Assembly: GCA_964035575.1 (NCBI GenBank)
Contig: OZ037887.1
Span: 1,054,001-1,118,000 of the forward strand
Reading direction: 5' to 3'
Length of the DNA: 64,000 bases
DNA from: Rhynchopus sp. YZ270_cl-10
Taxonomy: Eukaryota > Euglenozoa > Diplonemea > Diplonemida > Diplonemidae
Shown here piece after piece: positions 60,729-64,000 of the stretch. A model generated the notes under the pieces. That model was not told where the DNA came from. It made no database searches and worked only from the letters and a program-made list of their open reading frames with translations. The translations under genes were made by a program, and so were the position numbers. Position 1 is the first letter of the stretch, and every line of letters begins with the position of its first letter.

Positions 60729-62057
60729 ATGACAATGAAAGGTTCAGAACGTGCCAGAATGTCTCCCCAAGAGGAACGTCTCCGTCGGATGATCATAGCG
60801 TACACTGCTTCCGAGGCGAGAAAGGAGATTAAGTGGGAGATCAACCGAGGTGCCGATGTGCAGAGCGAGGAGGCGACGGAGGTGCTGATGGATGGCGAGG
60901 CGAAGGATGCGGACGCGGAGGTGCGGGCACGGCTGACGCAAGATTTTTTGCGAAAGGAGGCGTGGCTGGCAGAGCACGAAACCGTCGTTGTGGCGCGCAC
61001 AGAGGACTGCGGCGCGAAGGTGTCCTCCTTAACATTTGACCCATCTCCACCCGACAAAACTGCAAGCAACACCCGCCTCCTCAACTCCATCCTCAAGGCC
61101 GGCAGACTACTCCTCATCAGAAACCGAATTGAATCCCGCCTCCGCCAAGCCCTCTCCGCACGCAGTGGGAGAGTCACCTCCACCACCGAAGCGTTGATCA
61201 GCACCTCCAACACCATAACCTGCCTAGAACTCCCAGTTTCCTCAGTAACCGTGGTACGGCTGCGTTCTGGTGTACCAGAAGTGGAGGTGGACTCGGATTT
61301 AGATTTGCATACACCATTAGCGTTGTTCCGACCTTTTCAGTTTCGTGTTAAGAGTTATACGGTGCAGCCGTTATTGGAGCATCCGTTTGTGAGTGCGGAG
61401 CAAGGGGAGGAAGTAGAATTTTCGCGGCCCGGGGATTCGCGTGAGGCAGAGGTGGAAGAGGTGAAAAGCCAATGGGCGGTGGAGCACTTTTCGTCCCCTC
61501 CTGGATGGGAGGTGCATTACCCGACCGTTCCCACGCCGTTTCTGCAGCAGGCGAAGTTGCATGTATTCCCGCATAGCGTAGCGCAAAGGGCGGACCCTTC
61601 AAGCGCGCGACCAGACCCACACAGAGACGAATCATTTGCAGCAGAATTGACACCAACCTACCTTGCAACTAGCACCTCGGTTTTTGAGGTAATGCGGAAG
61701 CCTGCTCCAGAATTAATGAAGATTCCAAAAAAAGAGGATATTCTAAGCGATACAGAGGACGACGAAGGGCACAGCGCGAAGTGGGAGAAGCCTGCAGGGT
61801 TGCGGTCGATTGCGTCGCTGCCGTGGCTGACCGGGTTGGGGGAGCTCTTTGCGGGTGGAAATGGTGGTGAAGAAGGGGAAGCAAACGGAGGTGATGAGAG
61901 CGTCTCAGACGACGTGGTTCGTACCACAGTGCTCCCGGTGCATTCTCATGATAAGCAGATCACCAATCCAGCTGTTGCAGAAAAGCTAGTCGAGTACGAT
62001 GCCCTCATCGAATCTCTCCTGGTGAATTTAACCCCACGGTTGAGAAAGATTGTATGA
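60729..62057 (+). CDS. CFAP221 (PCDP1)-like axonemal protein, C-terminal half
   Basis: The product has 442 residues from the ATG at 60729, which follows a T tract and an AG acceptor. Several segments in order resemble the C-terminal half of CFAP221, a component of the central-pair apparatus of motile flagella: EARKEIKWEINRGAD, LTFDPSPPD followed by a basic helix LLLIRNRIESRLRQAL, and TPLALFRPFQFRVKSYTVQP. The N-terminal Ig-like (ASH) half of the usual protein is not present here. The gene may be short by nature, split, or cut at its 5' side, where a retroelement fossil lies immediately upstream. GC skew flips sharply near 61250. The family call is from remembered motifs, moderately sure. Confidence 0.55.
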   Translation: MTMKGSERARMSPQEERLRRMIIAYTASEARKEIKWEINRGADVQSEEATEVLMDGEAKDADAEVRARLTQDFLRKEAWLAEHETVVVARTEDCGAKVSSLTFDPSPPDKTASNTRLLNSILKAGRLLLIRNRIESRLRQALSARSGRVTSTTEALISTSNTITCLELPVSSVTVVRLRSGVPEVEVDSDLDLHTPLALFRPFQFRVKSYTVQPLLEHPFVSAEQGEEVEFSRPGDSREAEVEEVKSQWAVEHFSSPPGWEVHYPTVPTPFLQQAKLHVFPHSVAQRADPSSARPDPHRDESFAAELTPTYLATSTSVFEVMRKPAPELMKIPKKEDILSDTEDDEGHSAKWEKPAGLRSIASLPWLTGLGELFAGGNGGEEGEANGGDESVSDDVVRTTVLPVHSHDKQITNPAVAEKLVEYDALIESLLVNLTPRLRKIV

Positions 62058-62230
62058 GGTGGTTTTTTTTTTTTGTAAGATACCCTTCGGGGTCATGGGG
62101 GACTACTAGTGAAATTGTTGAGGGGAGTTTCTTTGTTTTTTTGAATGGATTTCCATCTAAATTCAAAATGAAAAATGCGAAAAGAAGAGAGAGAAAAAAA
62201 TGAGTTTCGTTTCTGTTTCTGTTCGGGTTT

Positions 62231-62270
62231 TAAAGATGTGTATGTACGCGAGGTACATTCATCTTTTATC
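62231..62270 (+). repeat. Covarying hairpin repeat, TGTAC/GTACA stem
   Basis: AAGATGTGTATGTACGCGAG then GTACATTCATCTTTTATC; the stem is TGTAC/GTACA around GCGAG, followed by TTCATCTT. Confidence 0.6.
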
Positions 62271-62959
62271 TTTCGTTTTATTTTTTTTGAGAGCACACAG
62301 CATGAGGCGTGGCACCATGTCGCCCTTGATCATTTACCCCCCTCTCTGAAAAAACTACTAATCTGCCAGTCCGCAGCGAATACGTAAAAAAATAGACCCC
62401 ACCAAGTTCACTCCCCCTCGTTGATTCGGAGAGCTGTTTAGCCGCAAAATTTTTTTTCTTTTTTATCATGTTAGAAGACTCCAAAAATTATGAACTCCTG
62501 CTGGATATTGGACATCATCCCCGAAAACGATCGTTGTGCAATTACACACAGCTGATGCTGATGACGATTGTGATCAACTTAGGTGATCAACCTAATCTTT
62601 GACAGCACTTTAGATGGGTGATGATGTGTTCACGATTGAAGCACCGTCCGCCAAGTAGCGGTGCCCTGCTGACGCCTGGGCCTGCCGCGTTGCGTCAGTC
62701 TGCCTGGCGAAGTTCAGAATGCCCCGTTTCCCTACACTGTTGCGTCGTCCCCTCATACTCGGATACCGAGCCTTCTGGGCGAGGAACATGGGGGCAACGC
62801 ACTTGTCCATCTCCGAACGGGCCCCCAAGATCCACAGAACTGCATCATCCAGGGTGGACGCTTTCCATTTATCTTTCTCTGTTGAGCATGATGCCAGGGC
62901 AACGCTTAGTTCAACAGCAGAGCTTAAATCCGGTTACACCAGGTCCCTTTTTCCCTTTT

Positions 62960-63003
62960 AGGTGACTAAACACATGACACTTATGTTCATCTTAAGAACT
63001 TTC
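62960..63003 (+). repeat. Hairpin repeat, diverged copy
   Basis: GGTGACTAAACACATGACAC then TTATGTTCATCTTAAGAACT keeps the outer parts, with a changed loop. Confidence 0.45.
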
Positions 63004-63204
63004 CCCCTCTTTTTTACCGCCATCACATTCCATAGGTACCCATTTACACACCCCTCTCTGTCTAAGCAGAGTAGCGGATCCAACTTAGATTCCCAACATT
63101 TTTTCCAGCCCTTTTTAAAAGCAAAGAGGGGCATCATACCTTTTCTTTTTTCTCCCCTCCTCTCCCTCCCCCTCCCTCCCCCTCCCTTCCCCCCTCTCGG
63201 GGTT

Positions 63205-64000
63205 ATGTTCCAATGGAAGTATACAAGCGAGCAGAGATCGCGTCTGGAGGGTGTGCGTACGACAGCGTCTGCAGCGGACTTTGAACCGAATGTGTATTCA
63301 AGAATGATCGCAAAACGTCCGGGGTTATGCGTGGCTACAGTTTTGGGGGTGTGTGTTGCGCTGTCCGCTTGTCTTGCGGCTGTGGCGGGGGAGATAGAAG
63401 TGGACACAGAACTGCGTGGGTTCAACAATCCCGATCACTACACCAATCGTCGCGAAGCGGGCCGCAAAGGCGCCGTCGAACACCGCTATGATGCGGACAA
63501 AGACCTCCGCCAGGTGCCCTTCTCTCGCGACAGCACCGTTCTCTCCGAAGCACAACAATTCCACCTCGTTGAACCCGACTCAGTGGTCACGCTCCTTTAC
63601 ATTGCGGACGGCACCAACGTGCTTACCCCCGCGATTTTGGAGGCAATTTTTGAATTTGAACGCCAAATATTCGCAGCCCCTGCCTATCAAGAAGGGGGGT
63701 GGCGTGATGACATCACCAAACGCCACGTCCCCCCAGGAGTCCCAACACAGATCAACAGCGTGGGACAGCTTTTTACGATGAGTTATTATAGGGCGGAGGA
63801 AGCGTTGAAAGTTGCGGGAGAATGGCGGTGTTGCGCTTCGAGGGGTAGGGACTGCCCCTGGGCTTGGCATTTGAATGATACAGAGCAGGGCGAGATGGTG
63901 CTGGAAAATGAAGGAGATCCTGCGTTTGTGTTGTCATGCCCGGTGTGCCTGGAGGATGGGGAGGAGATGCACGATGCAATGCTGTGCCCTTTGGTTCCGT
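63205..64000 (+). CDS. RND-superfamily (Patched/Dispatched-like) transporter, N-terminal part
   Basis: Open from the ATG at 63205 to the window edge, 265 residues visible. After a short cytosolic stretch ending YSRMIAKRPG, residues about 40-62 form the first membrane segment (LCVATVLGVCVALSACLAAV). The extracytosolic domain then begins with DTELRGFNNPDHYTNRREA, like the post-TM1 region of Dispatched and Patched proteins (D-x-x-x-x-GF ... R). ADGTNVLTPAILEAIFEFER fits the first subdomain of the same group. A later Cys-rich stretch (CCASRGRDCPW, SCPVCLED) follows. Such proteins move lipids or sterols using ion gradients. Only the N-terminus is seen, so the subfamily is open. Confidence 0.6.
   Translation, partial: MFQWKYTSEQRSRLEGVRTTASAADFEPNVYSRMIAKRPGLCVATVLGVCVALSACLAAVAGEIEVDTELRGFNNPDHYTNRREAGRKGAVEHRYDADKDLRQVPFSRDSTVLSEAQQFHLVEPDSVVTLLYIADGTNVLTPAILEAIFEFERQIFAAPAYQEGGWRDDITKRHVPPGVPTQINSVGQLFTMSYYRAEEALKVAGEWRCCASRGRDCPWAWHLNDTEQGEMVLENEGDPAFVLSCPVCLEDGEEMHDAMLCPLVP

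Larger units (their letters stand above)
62058..63204. other. Intergenic with hairpin repeats and a minus-strand coding-like piece
   Basis: No host gene seen. Hairpin repeats lie at 62231-62270 and 62960-63003. Minus-strand sequence at 62610-62850 has coding-like composition (Arg/Ala/Gln-rich) but no recognised family. A long CCCTCC pyrimidine tract (63160-63200) precedes the last gene. Confidence 0.5.

Noticed and set aside
62610-62850. Minus-strand coding-like piece as a gene
   Set aside because: About 70 codons, no recognised family, no clear start context, and against gene direction; kept only as a note in the intergenic entry.

Overview
The window looks like nuclear DNA of a flagellated protist of the Euglenozoa type, most likely a diplonemid or a relative of the kinetoplastids (inference, not proof). 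All 18 genes I can support lie on the + strand, are mostly intronless, and are preceded by pyrimidine-rich tracts ending in AG, as expected for long one-way arrays whose transcripts are matured by spliced-leader addition. Two genes carry ordinary spliceosomal introns with GTATG donors. The gene content also fits: a catalytically dead calpain-like protein, two class III cyclase-type membrane proteins, a divergent histone H2B, a mitochondrial uL30-like protein and an axonemal CFAP221-like protein.

Layout: 1-3.4 kb holds repeats and a TA-flanked inverted-repeat element. 3.4-19.4 kb is gene-rich: two neighbouring proteins with ubiquitin-like N-termini (one with a beta-propeller, one with BspA-type leucine-rich repeats), an MRNIP-like zinc protein, the calpain-like protein, a large coiled-coil protein and a cyclase-like membrane protein. 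19.4-27.3 kb is a nested mobile-element island: a 1.25 kb near-perfect palindrome, an element inserted at its edge, a 3.1 kb inverted-repeat element filled with minisatellites, and a minus-strand fragment of a ubiquitin-specific-protease-like protein. 27.3-32.1 kb has a UBE2Q-like E2 enzyme and a four-pass membrane protein, both with introns. 33.5-34.9 kb holds a hairpin and a satellite-bearing element with exact 5-bp target duplications. 35-41.9 kb has an SGNH hydrolase, uL30m, a secreted Cys-rich protein and a DHHC acyltransferase. 45.6-50.2 kb has two low-complexity, probably cytoskeletal proteins. 50.2-55.8 kb is gene-free and repeat-rich. 55.8-64 kb has the H2B-like protein, an adenylate cyclase, a retroelement fossil, a CFAP221-like protein and the start of an RND/Dispatched-like transporter cut by the window edge.

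The most unusual signal lies in the spaces between genes. Several families of 30-70 bp repeats recur, almost always in the gene direction. One family forms short hairpins whose stems differ between copies while base-pairing, the loop (CGAGAGG) and a 3' flank (TTCATCT) are kept, which suggests selection for RNA structure. Two other families also sit inside spliceosomal introns. A fourth has A-rich 3' ends and looks retroposed. No tRNA, rRNA or CRISPR was recognised.
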